Assembly: GCA_963691705.1 (NCBI GenBank)
Contig: OY829538.1
Location: 53,037,151-53,101,150 of the forward strand
From: Viola odorata
Taxonomy: Eukaryota; Streptophyta; Magnoliopsida; Malpighiales; Violaceae
Direction: 5' to 3'
Length of the DNA stretch: 64,000 bases
In this document: positions 19,916 through 30,739 of the stretch, piece after piece
Numbering within the stretch: position 1 is the first letter of the stretch
Layout: the number at the start of each line of letters is the position of its first letter
The notes under the pieces: model-generated
What the model was told of the DNA's origin: nothing
Databases searched by the model: none
What the model saw: the letters and a program-made list of their open reading frames with translations, nothing else
Translations under genes and position numbers: made by a program

Positions 19916-22510
19916 GAGGATATAAGGGAATCACCAAGAAAGAAGCAATATCTAGTGGTTGATCGTCTATCAGTTGGATCTCCTGCCCAATCAGCATCGG
20001 AGTAAGCATATAACTGCAACGTAGAGTGTGATGAAAAATGAAGACCATGGAAGATGGTGTCTTTGATGTAGCATAAAATGCGAAGCACAACAGCAAAGTG
20101 AATTGAATGAGGAGTGGCCATGAATTGACTGACGAGGTGCACAACATAGGAAATATCTGGACGAGTGCCTATAAGGTAGATTAGACTGCCAACTAGTTGA
20201 CGATAAAGGGTTGCATCAGAGAGGAGTTCTCCATCATTTGGTCGAAGTTTGATGTTGAGCTCAAGGGGAGTATCTGCAATTTTGCTATCGGAAATGCTAG
20301 TTTGAGATAAAAGATCAGATGCATATTTTGCTTGAGATGAATAATAACCATCAGTGCATTTGTTACCTCGATCCCAAGAAAGTACCCCAGATTACCTAAA
20401 TCTTTCATCTCAAATTGTTGACTGAGAGAGGCTTTGAGCGTGTGAATTCCAGAGACATCATCTCCAGTGATAATCATGTCATCCACGTAGAGCAGTAGAA
20501 TGATGGTACCTTGATCTGATTTTTTTTTGAATAAGGAAGAGTCATGAGGGCTGGATGAGAAGCCAAGAGATTGAATGGTATTGCTGAATTTTGAAAACCA
20601 AGCTCGAGGAGCTTGTTTAAGACCATACAGTGCCTTTCGGAATTTGCAGACTTTGTTGGAAGGGATATTTGAACCGGCTGGAGGCTGCATGTAGACTTCT
20701 TCAAGATCTCCATTTAAGAAAACATTTTTAACATCCATTTGGGAGAGAGACCATTTAAGAGAAGCAGCAACTGCTATGAGAGTACGAACAGTAGTGATGC
20801 GAGCAACTGGAGCAAATGTTTCTTCATAGTTGATACCATATTCTTGTGTATATCCTTTTGCTACTAATCTTGCTTTGTATCTTTCAAGACTTCCATCAGA
20901 GTTGGTCTTGATTTTGTATATCCATTTGCAGCCCACTTTTGTTTTTGTAGATGGAAGATCAACAATATCCCATGTGTCATTGGCCTGTAATGCATCTAGT
21001 TCTTCGTTCATTGCTTTCTGCCAAAGTGGGTTAGAGGATGCTTCATGAAAAGAGGAAGGTTCATGTAAGGTAGCCAAGGCATAATAAAGATGAAAATCAC
21101 CAAGTTTAGTGGGGAGAACACGAGTTCTGGAGGGATAACGAGAGGTTGATGAAAAGGTTTCAAGATTTGAGTTTTGTACTTCACTATGTGGTTGGGTTGA
21201 TGGATCACTCGGTGGACTTTGTACCTCACTATGTGATTGGATTGATGGATCACTCGGTGGACTTTGTACCTCACTATGTGGTTGAATTGATGGATCACTC
21301 AATGAACTTTGTGAATGATGGTGTGGTTGAACTCTCAGATTAGTTTGTTCACTCTCTTCATAGGTTTGTTTTCCTCTCTTTGCATGCTCACTCTTTTCAT
21401 GCAAGCTGTTTTTCTCACTGATATTATTCTCTCCACTCAAATCTCTTGGAAAAAGCTCAATAGAAGGATCAGTAAAAAATCGATTGTGATGATCCACAGA
21501 AATATAGAATGAAGAGATTTTTGAAAAATATGTTTTCTCCTAAAAAATCACATGTCGAGATACCCGGAGGTGTCGACTAATTGGATCGTAACAGCGGTAA
21601 CCTTTATGATCAATGTCATACCCAATAAAACAACATAACCGTGATCGGGGTTCAAGCTTATTGTGTTCATGTTTTTGAAGAAGGACAAAACATGCACAAC
21701 CAAAAAAATTTAGATTGGAGTAAGAGGGAAGTTTACCAAATAATTTCTCAAAGGGTGTGTGATTTTGAAGAACAATGGAAGGTACTCTGTTGATTGTGTA
21801 AACAGCTATAAGAGCCGCTTCTCCCCAGAATTGTTCAGGGATGGAGGCATTAGTGAGTAGAGTTCAAACTGTGTCAAGGATATGTCTATTCTTACGTTCT
21901 GCTCAACCATTTTGTTGTGAGGTGTCTGGATAAGAGTATTGAGGAATGGTGCCATCGTGTTTCAAAATATCAAGGAAAGCTCGTTCTGTGTACTCAAGGG
22001 CATTGTCAGATCGAAATTTTTTAATCCGATATGAAAATTGAGTTTTAATCATGGTGGAGAATTCACGATAAATACCAAGTAGTTCAGATCTATTTTTCAT
22101 CAAATATATCCAAATATATCGAGAAAAATCATCAATAAATGTAACAAAATACCGAGATCCTCCCATGGTGGAAACAGGGGAAGATCCCCAAACATCAAAA
22201 TGCACTAAATCAAAAAGGAGCATTAGCAATATTATCATTTTTATTAAAAGATAAAGCGTGTTGTTTTCCAAGTTGGCACGCAAGACAATCAAAATCAACA
22301 TTATTAAGTGTTCCCAAAACACCAATATTAGACAAATATTTAAGTTTATTCTTAGAAACATGACCAAAGCAAGAGTGTCAGACATTAAAAGTAATAGATG
22401 CACTAGATGGTGTGGCAGCAACTGTGAGGAAGATGAAGTGATGAAGAACTCACATAAACGCCATCGGCGAGATTGACAAGTTTTTGTTGTCTTCCCGTGT
22501 CTGCGGGTAA
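19916..22510 (-). pseudogene. pol: Copia pol remnant: integrase, RT, start of RNase H
   Basis: The minus strand runs from about 22510 down. A gag-pre-integrase block (ADTGRQQKLVNLADG) is followed by an integrase core with FDLVHFDVWG and RSDNALEYTE (catalytic Asp and Glu present), broken by frame shifts. The RT from 21497 to 20193 is open and nearly complete: WQKAMNEELDAL, CKWIYKIKTNSDGS, FAPVARITT, QMDVKNVFLNGDL, YVDDMIITGDD. A stop near 21541 precedes it and a shift near 20190 follows. RNase H starts with YAYSDADWAGDPTDRRSTT and is cut at 19916 by the nested element. No 5' LTR or gag is attached. Confidence 0.9.
21180..21310 (-). repeat. Tandem repeat inside the Copia linker region
   Basis: Three 48-bp-like units encode the repeated phrase PSDPSIQPHSEVQ in the linker between integrase and RT of the remnant. 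Confidence 0.8.
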
Positions 22511-23360
22511 GGTGCAGTGTTCATCTTTTACTCTCATCGACTCCCTCCAATTGGTCTGCTATCCTACCTTTCAGCTGATTATTTTGCCAGATTTCTTGAA
22601 GAGTGAAGTATCAGTTCACCTTCTCTGAGTCTCCCTCCAACATGGAAGATTGAGAATCACGGTACCTTCTCGCATCTCGTGATTGTCGAGTGCATTTTCG
22701 CAGTTGCCAATAGTATTTCAGCTGAGTACTGTCAGTTGTTGTTCTTGTATACTTGAGATGGATTGCTTAGCTACTGTCTACCTCCCAACGAAATTTACAG
22801 GATTAGGTTACACTGCTGACTTGTTGTATAGGCATGTGGTATTGGGTTGCTCTGTAACTTTATTTGTAGATCAGAATAGTATAAGGTTATCTGTTATATT
22901 TATGGCACAATAATCTTTTTTATATTTTTGTCCTGTTTCTTTTATACAATATTAGATTTTGTTACATATAATTAAATTCTTTTTCCATAAAATGTTAGTA
23001 AATTTCATTTAATTCAATGAAAAAGTGCTTGATTATTACCAAAACATAAGCATAAACTTGAATACAATAATTAAAATATATTTCAAAGAAGAAAATAGTA
23101 TCAATAAAAATTAACAAAAAACAGACTTAGATATGGAATTTTTTTTAAAACAGAGTTATTAATTTAAGGCAAAATCAAATTGTTCCAAGAAATCAAATTC
23201 AGGTATTTTTATTTATACTTCTACGTCCTATCGTTGTAGAACATTTTGTAGAGGAAAGAAAATTGCAGGTGAAAGATGACAGAACATTTTGTAGGGTGAG
23301 ATGTTGGGAAATAGGAAATTTCCAAAGGCCTTCAACATTTTGTTATTTTGTTAATAGTGT
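22511..23360. other. Spacer without recognisable gene
   Basis: AT-rich DNA with short ORFs of random look. The segment from 23263 may be a scrambled continuation of the neighbouring gag. No borders were seen. Confidence 0.4.
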
Positions 23361-24745
23361 TCACAAAACAATTTGTTGCGAGTTATTTGAGCGAGCTTTG
23401 GTGTTCAAAGCCTGTATCGGCTTGGAATTTCTGACATTAAAAGCTGCAGCTTCAATGGTTGGCACTTGGGCTGCAACTAAAGATCGTACAGTACTAAACT
23501 TGTCAGTTAATCCCATAAGAAATTGATATACCTTTCCTTTTTCTCGTTCAGCCACAAAGTCCTTTGCTGCACCACAAGTTCAATGAGGAATGGTTGAGTA
23601 AGTGTCCAGCTCATCCCATAGTTCTTTCATCTTGGTATAAAATGCTGCAATAGACATGGCACCTTGTTGTGTGATTGCAATCTCACGTTTCAGCTTATAA
23701 ACGCGAGGAGCATTCACTTGTGAAAAGGGTCCTTCCAAGTTCCAAATCGAGCCGGATCGCTCTGGCTGATTCGATGTAGGCCACACTGTCTTGTAGTTAT
23801 GGAGCTAAAGAATTCAAGACTCATGATATCACCATGGAATTGCACTTATTCTAGGAATGCACATCTGGAGAAGTTTCTACAGGTCGGTCAAGGCTGCCAT
23901 CAACGGAGCAATATTTGTTTTTGGCTCGTAGGGCATTCACCAGCGCACGCGGGGATGGCAATGGGTACCCATACCCGCATATCCGTTCATAACCATACCC
24001 GTAATTACGGGTATGGATAATACCCGCATTTATAATTGCGGGTATGGGTATATCCATACTCGCAAAATGTCTCTCTCCTTTCTCCTCTCTTTCTCCGCCA
24101 CTCTCTCTCCTTTCTCCTCTCTCTTTCTCATTTTTTTTTATTTTTCTCCCGTAATAAAAACTCAATCTCTTCCTTAATACTTGAACAAAATAAATTAAAA
24201 ATTACAAAAACATAATCTTCATCTTAATATGAGTAATTACATATCCACTTTTCATATTTTTCTTAATCTTTTATAAATGAGTTTTTTCTTAATCAAATTG
24301 TTTAAATATATTTTGAATTAATTTAGAAGTTTATTAAGTGAAATAATTAATAAGTATAAATGAATTTTTTTAATCAAATTATTTAAATATATTTTGAATT
24401 AATTTAAAAGTTTATTAAGTGAAATAATTAATAAGTAAATGTAATTGGATATCCATTACATATCCAATTGGGTAATGGGTATAGTGGGTATGGATAATAA
24501 TGGATATTTAATTACGGGTATGAGTGGATATTTATCCATACCCACCCATACCCGCATAATTGACATCCCTAAGCGCACGTCTCCAAATCGGATAGTTCCT
24601 TTAAGGAGACATAAAACAAGAATGGTTCCAGGATTGTCTGGGGATTGAAGAAGGTAAGGAGATAAATGATCAAGAGTTTCTGTCATGTTGAAGACATAAA
24701 AAAGAAAAATCAGTTTTGGAGGTCAAGATAGTGGCTCCGCTACCA
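23361..24745 (-). pseudogene. gag: Copia 5' fragment: primer-binding site and gag
   Basis: On the minus strand a primer-binding site TGGTAGCGGAGC (24745-24734) abuts TTTTACA, the end of an LTR that would extend rightward from 24746. After it, gag reads HLSPYLLQSPDNPGTILVLC, is interrupted by the hAT MITE (24571-23950), resumes with NALRAKNKYCSVDGSLDRP, then SIWNLEGPFSQVNAPRVYKL, MKELWDELDTYS and FLMGLTDKFSTVRS. Stops and shifts are scattered, and the reading ends in unrelated frame near 23361. This family differs from the 16.3-22.5 kb pol remnant, judged by its LTR end. Confidence 0.8.
23950..24571. mobile_element. hAT MITE in Copia gag
   Basis: 622 bp. Target duplication AGCGCACG (8 bp) lies at 23942-23949 and 24572-24579. 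Ends are CGGGGATGGCAAT and ATTGACATCCCTA, an imperfect hAT-type inverted repeat. Subterminal DNA on both sides repeats gggtatgg/ccataccc. No coding capacity. Confidence 0.85.
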
Positions 24746-25182
24746 TGTAAAATTCTGGAAAAGCTTGCTCTTTATATTGCTGTGTCGCAGGAGATGCACC
24801 ACATTCTCGATCGCTTGCCGCTTTGTAGTACAAATTTACAGTAAAGACGTGAACTGTTCGGAATTCTTACATTTCTTTTTGAAAAGTGAACAAAGATTTC
24901 ATATATCGACAAAAAGAGGGATCAAAATACCACTTACAGAGAAATTAATTTGTTCATAAGAAACCGAATTGATTAGGTATTATTTGTACGTATTTCTTTT
25001 CAGTACAAGACAGTATTTTAATCCAAGAAGTATTTGAAATTAGTCTGAGATGACAAGTTTAGCAATTGTAGGAACAAAGAAGATGTCGAAGTGGATGAAG
25101 GAAGATGGAAATGTTGCTGCTGTCGACATATTGAGTGATCAGTTGCTGGTTTTGTCGAAGAGGATGAAAAGAGGCTGAAATA
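24746..25182. other. Possible LTR remnant, no gene
   Basis: TGTAAAATTC at 24746 directly follows a primer-binding site, so it should be the inner end of a Copia 5' LTR. The outer end was not located. Confidence 0.4.
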
Positions 25183-25430
25183 GACAGATTGAGCAAGTTG
25201 CCGGTCGAGATTCTGCACTACATTCTAGGTTTCCTCGAAACGAAAGATGTGGTGAAAACCTGTGCGCTCTCCAAGATATGGAGAATTTTTTATGGACTGA
25301 TGTTTCTGTTCTTGACTTTAAAAGCAAGTCTTTCCCATAATGTCAGGGTCTGATAAGAGGTACATGAACAGGGTTATTAACAATGTCGTATCCCATAATG
25401 TCAGTCACCTAAAATTTCAGATGGAATAGG
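25183..25430 (+). pseudogene. F-box (FBD/LRR-type) gene fragment
   Basis: The plus strand encodes DRLSKLPVEILHYILGFLET, then KDVVKTCALSKIWR, a clear F-box, the Skp1-binding domain of SCF ubiquitin ligase substrate receptors. A single-base shift in the T run near 25290 separates it from LWTDVSVLDFKSKSF, the usual next block. A further piece (RYMNRVINNVVSHNVSHLKF) resembles the start of the LRR part. An in-frame stop lies just upstream (25165-25167), no ATG is present, and the C-terminal part is gone. The 3' end overlaps, in antisense, the last codons of the XS gene. Confidence 0.75.
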
Positions 25431-26587
25431 GACTGCATAGTCTCAGAACACTTTTGCTTCATTTCTTCCTCTTGCCTAGTCCTGGTCTGGAAAACATTTG
25501 TAAGATTAGTGACAAGTTTGTCCTGCTTTCGTGCTTCTTCCTCCATGATTTCAGAAATTGTTCTAAGGTCTCCTATCTTTCTCAGGTGGTCTCCAACAAT
25601 ATGGTTGGAATTGTAGTCATCAGCTCGTGCAACCCAACAATAGACACCAGATTTTCCTTCACTGCTACCAAACCAGTCCTTTTTCCCATGACGATCTGCC
25701 TGAAAAGCCTTCTCAAATGACATTGCATTGTGCAAACCAGGCCAATCTTTATTGAATTCTACAACAGCACACCCTGAGTGACCTCGGTAACTCCACAATG
25801 GATGAACCCTTGTGGGGTTAAATCCTCTCATTATCAACTCGTCCCTAAATTTAGATCCGCTGTCTCCAACAAATCGTCCATCATCTGCCCTTCTAGTTGG
25901 AATGTTAACAACTATACCTGTCCAAGGCCAAACTAAATTCTCCTGCTGGCTGCAACCACTAAGAGCATCAGTCTCATCATCTTCAGGCTTTGTTGAACTG
26001 CCAGCAGGTGCTAGATCATTTTCCAAGTACCTAAGCAATGCTAAGTGATTTGCCCTCCCATTATCAGTTCTCTTCTCCGCTGTACTCTTTCCCACCCCAT
26101 AAGCATGCTGGAGAAGATCCCTATAGAGGTAATCAGGCTTTTTATTCTTGGGGCAGTAAGGGCAGGTGAAAACCTCGTCTGATATTTTCACTTCAAGATT
26201 TCCATTCTTCAGGTGCTCATAAGCCTTATCTATGTATTCTAGTATTTCAGGATTTTCCTCATGGGGATCAACATCACCTGCAACTTTTGATGAACTACCA
26301 GCACCTGATAAATCATTTGCCAAGTACTTGACCAATGCAAGATGATTTGCCTTCTCCTTAGCAGTCCTTTTCTCTGATACGCTGTTGCCTACCCCAGAAG
26401 CATGCTGGAGGAGATCCTGATATAGGTAATCTCGCTTTCGCTTCTTGGGACAGTAAGGGCAAGTGAAAGTCTCATCTGCAGTTTTCACTCGGAGTTTTCC
26501 ATTCTTCAGTTCCTCGTAAAACTTGTCCCTATACTCCTCCATTTCAGAGTCACTCACATCCATTTCCTCATCAGAAAAGTAAGCCAT
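25409..26587 (-). CDS. XS-domain protein, FDM/IDN2-like, truncated, two zf-XS fingers
   Basis: 392 residues from the ATG at 26587 (MAYFSDEEMD). I prefer this start to one 20 codons upstream because relatives begin with such an acidic stretch. Order: zf-XS finger 1 (FTCPYCPKK, C43, C46, H62), finger 2 (FTCPYCPKN, C142, C145, H161), XS domain (about 218-335, VWPWTGIVVNIPT to CWVARADDYN), then the start of a coiled coil (LVTNLTNVFQTRTRQEEEM). The family binds dsRNA with 5' overhangs in RNA-directed DNA methylation and normally ends in a long coiled coil plus XH domain, both missing. Relatives I recall have one zf-XS; here the finger block is duplicated. The last residues read through the antisense of an F-box fragment. 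It sits 238 bp after the HSP101 stop on the same strand. Function, if any, is doubtful. Confidence 0.75.
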   Translation of the reverse strand: MAYFSDEEMDVSDSEMEEYRDKFYEELKNGKLRVKTADETFTCPYCPKKRKRDYLYQDLLQHASGVGNSVSEKRTAKEKANHLALVKYLANDLSGAGSSSKVAGDVDPHEENPEILEYIDKAYEHLKNGNLEVKISDEVFTCPYCPKNKKPDYLYRDLLQHAYGVGKSTAEKRTDNGRANHLALLRYLENDLAPAGSSTKPEDDETDALSGCSQQENLVWPWTGIVVNIPTRRADDGRFVGDSGSKFRDELIMRGFNPTRVHPLWSYRGHSGCAVVEFNKDWPGLHNAMSFEKAFQADRHGKKDWFGSSEGKSGVYCWVARADDYNSNHIVGDHLRKIGDLRTISEIMEEEARKQDKLVTNLTNVFQTRTRQEEEMKQKCSETMQSLFHLKF

Positions 26588-26824
26588 TGGCCTTAACAAA
26601 CAAATCCAAATGAAGAAAAACATGGCAATCCGAGTCAGAAAGAACAAAAAAAAAATCCTTCAAGCAATATCACAGCTCAGACTGCAAACTCAAGTATCAA
26701 AAACCCACTCTACAAAAATCAAACACCAAAATTTTTCATTATATTCTATACTCTGATCAACAAAATGAAACATCTAGAAATACCAAGAGAGGCTCTTAAA
26801 TAACATGCAAGTTATGCAACACAT

Positions 26825-29800
26825 CTACATTACCCTAGCGATTTGAATCAAGACATCAGCCTTCTGTCCAGTAGACGCATTAACAAGTCCATCATTCATC
26901 TCTACCCAGTAAGTTAAGCCCCCTTGTGCTGCTGCATCTATGTAGACAGTGGAGTTCTTGTCAATATCCTCCTGTATCAGCATTCTTGATAGCTCTGTTA
27001 CCACATTTTTTTCTAGCCATCTCCTTATCGGATGAGCACCATAAACCTAAACAAGAAGAAAAAAACGCGTTACTCTTCAATCCACTTCTAAACAATCTTC
27101 ACTTGAGATTCAAAAGAGGGAGTTAAATTTCACTTATGATCCATTCACACAAAATCGTAGTACTTTACTTACTAGATCATAGCTCTCTGCCGATACGAAA
27201 TCTAGTGCAGCATCTGTAATTGCTAACGCAACACCCCTCTCAGCAAGCCGAACAGCAATGTTCTTCATTTGCAGCCACGCAACCTTACACAACTGGTCAT
27301 GTGACAGGGGGTCAAAAACCACAATCTCATCAAGCCAGTTCAGCAACTCAGACCTAAAATGCTTCCGCACCTACAACCCACAACCCAATGACAGCACAGT
27401 CAGCCAGTGTTTGTCTTCCAAATCTTAAGCTAAGGGATGGATTTATAGACTGGGATATTAAGCTCACCTCTTGCAGCACCCGCTCTCGAGCTGCATCCAT
27501 CGTGACCTTGCCCATGAGTCCAGATAGAAGGTACTCTGCCCCAAGTTTTGAAGTTATGATAATTACAGTGTTCCTGAAATCCACGGTGCGGCCTTGCCCA
27601 TCTGTTAACCTTCCATCATCAAGAACCTGGAGGAGTGTGTTGAACACAGAGATATGTGCTTTCTCCACCTCATCAAAGAGCACAACACTGTAAGGCCTCC
27701 TCCTAACAGCCTCTGTCAGCTGCCCACCTTCTTCATGTCCAACATACCTGAAATGAAGACACCAAGAACTGAGTGAGAAAAACTCAAAATTCCCCTTTAA
27801 TCAGATTTCATCAATAACTTGGAAATTCAGGATACTTACCCAGGTTGGGCGCCAATTAGTCGTGCAACAGAGTGTTGCTCCATATATTCAGACATGTCAA
27901 TCCTCACCAGTTGCTTCTCATCATCAAATAGCTGCTCAGCAAGAGCTTTGGCCAGCTCAGTCTTGCCAACACCAGTTGGACCCAGAAAGAGGAATGAGCC
28001 AATTGGCTGCTGCGGCCTACCCAAACCAGCCCTTGACCTGACCACTGCCTCAGCAACAGCACTTACCACTTGGTCCTGTCCCATTACTCTCTCACGTAGC
28101 CTCTCTCCAAGCCCAATTAGCCTCTCTTCATCATTTTGGCCGAGCCTTATCACAGGGATGCCAGTCCAACGACTTACAACTTCTGCAATATGGTCTGGTC
28201 CAACAGTTTCCGTCAACCTATGGTTCTCATCCTTGATTCCTTCAAGTTTTGTAATGCCTGCTTTGATTTCCTCCAATGCACCGTACTTCAAATAAGCAAC
28301 TCTAGCTAAATCGTATCTTCTTTCTGCTTCTTGAATAGAGAACAGTATCTCCTCTTCCTTCTGCTTCAGCCGCCGGATCTCATCAACCCTCTCTTTCTCC
28401 TTCTTGTACTTCATCATCAAGGGCTGCTGCTTGTCTCTCAAGTCGTGGAGTTCTTTAACAACCTGGAATCCATAAAATAATGTTAGCTAACAAAGGTCAA
28501 CCGGAAAGAGGATTTTTAGAATCACTAACACAACTTGGGGATGCAATGCTTACTTCAACAAGCTGTGCTTTGCTGGCTTTGTCTTTTTCCTTCTCAAGCG
28601 CATAGAGCTCAACTTCTAGTTGTATCCTCCTCCTTTCAAGGACATCAATTTCTTCAGGTTGACTGTCAAGTTGTACCCTCACATTTGCACAAGCTTCATC
28701 AACCAAGTCAATTGCTTTATCGGGCAAATGACAGCCTGAGACAACATACAAGAACAGCACATGTCTACGCACGATAAATAATAGAACAAGAACAATCACA
28801 AATGTTTTTATTAAAGGATCTAAAAATCATATACAGGACATCTACATTTGAACAATAAATTTCCAACATAATTTGACAAAACATACCTGTGATGTATCGA
28901 CTAGACAATTGCGCAGCAACTACAAGAGCTCTGTCCTGAATTCGACAACCATGGTGACCTTCATACTTCTCTTTTAGACCCCGGAGAATGCTAATAGTGT
29001 CTGGAACACTAGGTTCAGCCACGTAGACTTGTTGGAACCACCTCTCAAAGGTGGCATCTTTCTCCACATACTTCCTGTACTCTTCAAGAGTCGTGGCACC
29101 AATGCAACTGAGCTGCCCTCTTGCAAGCATGCGTTTAAAGAGATTTGCCACATCCATAGACCCCTCTGCTTGACCAGCACCTAAAACAAGATGAATTTCA
29201 TCAATGAATAATATGACCTTCCCTTTAGCCTCTTCTACTTCCTTCAACACTGATTTCAACCGTTCCTTGAAGTCTCCTCTATAATTTGTTCCAGCAACTA
29301 GCGCCCCCATGTCCAATGCAATAAGCCTCACATCCGCAAGATTACTGGGCACACCTCCGCCGACAATCCTTTGAGCCAATCCTTCCACCACAGCAGTCTT
29401 ACCAACTCTTGGCTCCCCAATTAATACAGGATTATTCTTTATTATCCGCGATAAAATTCTAACAACTCTTCCAATTTCTTCATCTCTTCCAAGGACAGGA
29501 TCCAGCTTTCCAGCATCTTCAAAAAGGTCTCTTCCATAGGTCTTCAATGCCTGGAAATTGGTATCACCAGAGTCACTCTCCACCTTCTTCCCTTCCTTGC
29601 CCCGGAGCTTGTCAACCTCAGATTTCACAGACACAGTGGCCACCCAGACTTTTTTCAACAAGTCCTTCATGTGGGAATCCTCAAGAATTCCCAAAATCAA
29701 CTGATCCACAGCCAAATAGGTATCACCACGCGATTTCTGCAAAGCTTGTGCGTGCCCTATCACTTTAATGAGACTGGTGCTGAGGGGAACCTTATCAGGT

Positions 29801-30036
29801 GGTGGAGGTTGAGAAGGTAGATTTTGCAGGGCTTGATTGAATACCCTTTCCACAGATCCCACAGCTTGATCACCACCAACATTGCAAATTGCCTGCCTAA
29901 AGATCCCAGTAGGATCTGAGATAAGCGCAGCGGAAACATGTAAAGGGGTTATCTGGGCATGACCTTTAGTCATGACTAGTTCACGAGCTGAAGCTAGAGC
30001 TTCATTTGTCTTGTGAGTGAATTTCCCAGGATCCAT
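26825..30036 (-). CDS. CLPB1: HSP101/ClpB1-like disaggregase with mutated ATPase sites
   Basis: Six exons: 30036-28887, 28735-28554, 28462-27840, 27747-27468, 27370-27173, 27046-26825. All introns are GT-AG and the frame is unbroken (884 aa; Arabidopsis HSP101 is about 911). Plant cytosolic HSP101 is an AAA+ hexamer that pulls proteins out of aggregates after heat. Clp-N domain, NBD1, coiled-coil middle domain and NBD2 are all present, with both Walker A ([16 protein letters not shown]) and Walker B ([15 protein letters not shown]) motifs. Key residues are changed: FERRF to FERWF (W333) and LLNRLDE to LLNWLDE (W757), the putative arginine fingers; sensor-1 TSN to TSK (K719); sensor-2 GAR to GAH (H816); also C385, C773 and W777 for Arg. 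The acidic tail is absent (ends IARVM). A heat-shock element lies upstream. It is either a decaying copy or a pseudo-ATPase. Confidence 0.9.
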
Positions 30037-30046
30037 TCTCTAATTC

Positions 30047-30520
30047 TTTCAAGTACCTATGATCATATTTGATCACCACCACATTAGTAATATTAAGCAC
30101 CCAAAAACCGAAACTACGCACACATCTCAAGAATGCAAAAGAATACAGAACACCTCAACATACAACAACAATCATCAACAGAAACAATTAATTTTGGACT
30201 CCCGGAGAAGGAAAAACAAATAGTGTCAATACTACTTCTACCCACTAGTAATCACACAATGTAGGAAACGAGGAAAGATTAGCAGCATATAATCAAGAGA
30301 AAACCCAAATAAAGAAAATAGAAAAGAAAACAGTTTGCAGTATGATCTATCAAAACAACAAGCAGAAAAAATATGGATCAATGCGGCCCTTTTTTCTCCT
30401 GGGAATCAAGAAACAGAAGAGCAACCAGAAATAACGAATATAGTCAAGCATATTGAACACACGAGAAGACAGAAAAATAAAAATTAAAGAAAAGGAAGAA
30501 TTGTCAGTGGCAAAAAACTC
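30047..30520 (-). other. Probable 5'-UTR intron of the HSP101 gene
   Basis: On the minus strand a donor CAAA|GTGAGTT at about 30519 and an acceptor CATAG|GT at about 30056 flank AT-rich DNA between the TATA box and the ATG. No ORF is seen in it. The splice is inferred from motifs only. Confidence 0.4.
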
Positions 30521-30627
30521 ACTTTGAATCGGCGACGTGATGAAACTGAATGAACGATTAAGAATTTGGTAAAAAATCGTTTGAGTCTTGTGTTCTTGGC
30601 TAGTGAGTCTGGATTTTTTTTCTTTCG

Positions 30628-30635
30628 TTTTTATA
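30628..30635 (-). promoter_or_regulatory. TATA box of the HSP101 gene
   Basis: TATAAAAA on the minus strand, about 590 bp upstream of the ATG, followed by a pyrimidine-containing leader. The distance fits a transcript whose 5' UTR holds an intron. Confidence 0.6.
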
Positions 30636-30694
30636 GGTTATGGAGTTTTATTGAACGCAGTGTGTGGGGAACACGCATCTAATACGGCATATCT

Positions 30695-30720
30695 GGAAGC
30701 TACTAGAAACTTCACTGGAA
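30695..30720 (-). promoter_or_regulatory. Heat-shock element
   Basis: CTAGAAACTTCACT (30703-30716, plus strand) matches the CTnGAAnnTTCnAG heat-shock factor site. Further GAA blocks lie at 30696-30698, ten bases before, and at 30718-30720. It sits about 70 bp upstream of the TATA box, as in heat-inducible plant genes. Confidence 0.6.
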
Positions 30721-30739
30721 ATTACTGGACCCTACTACT

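Noticed and set aside
22683..22913. 76-residue plus-strand frame
   Set aside because: No similarity recognised and no gene signals; it lies between two decayed Copia pieces.
27388..28295. Long plus-strand frames opposite HSP101
   Set aside because: They are antisense shadows of well-supported HSP101 exons.
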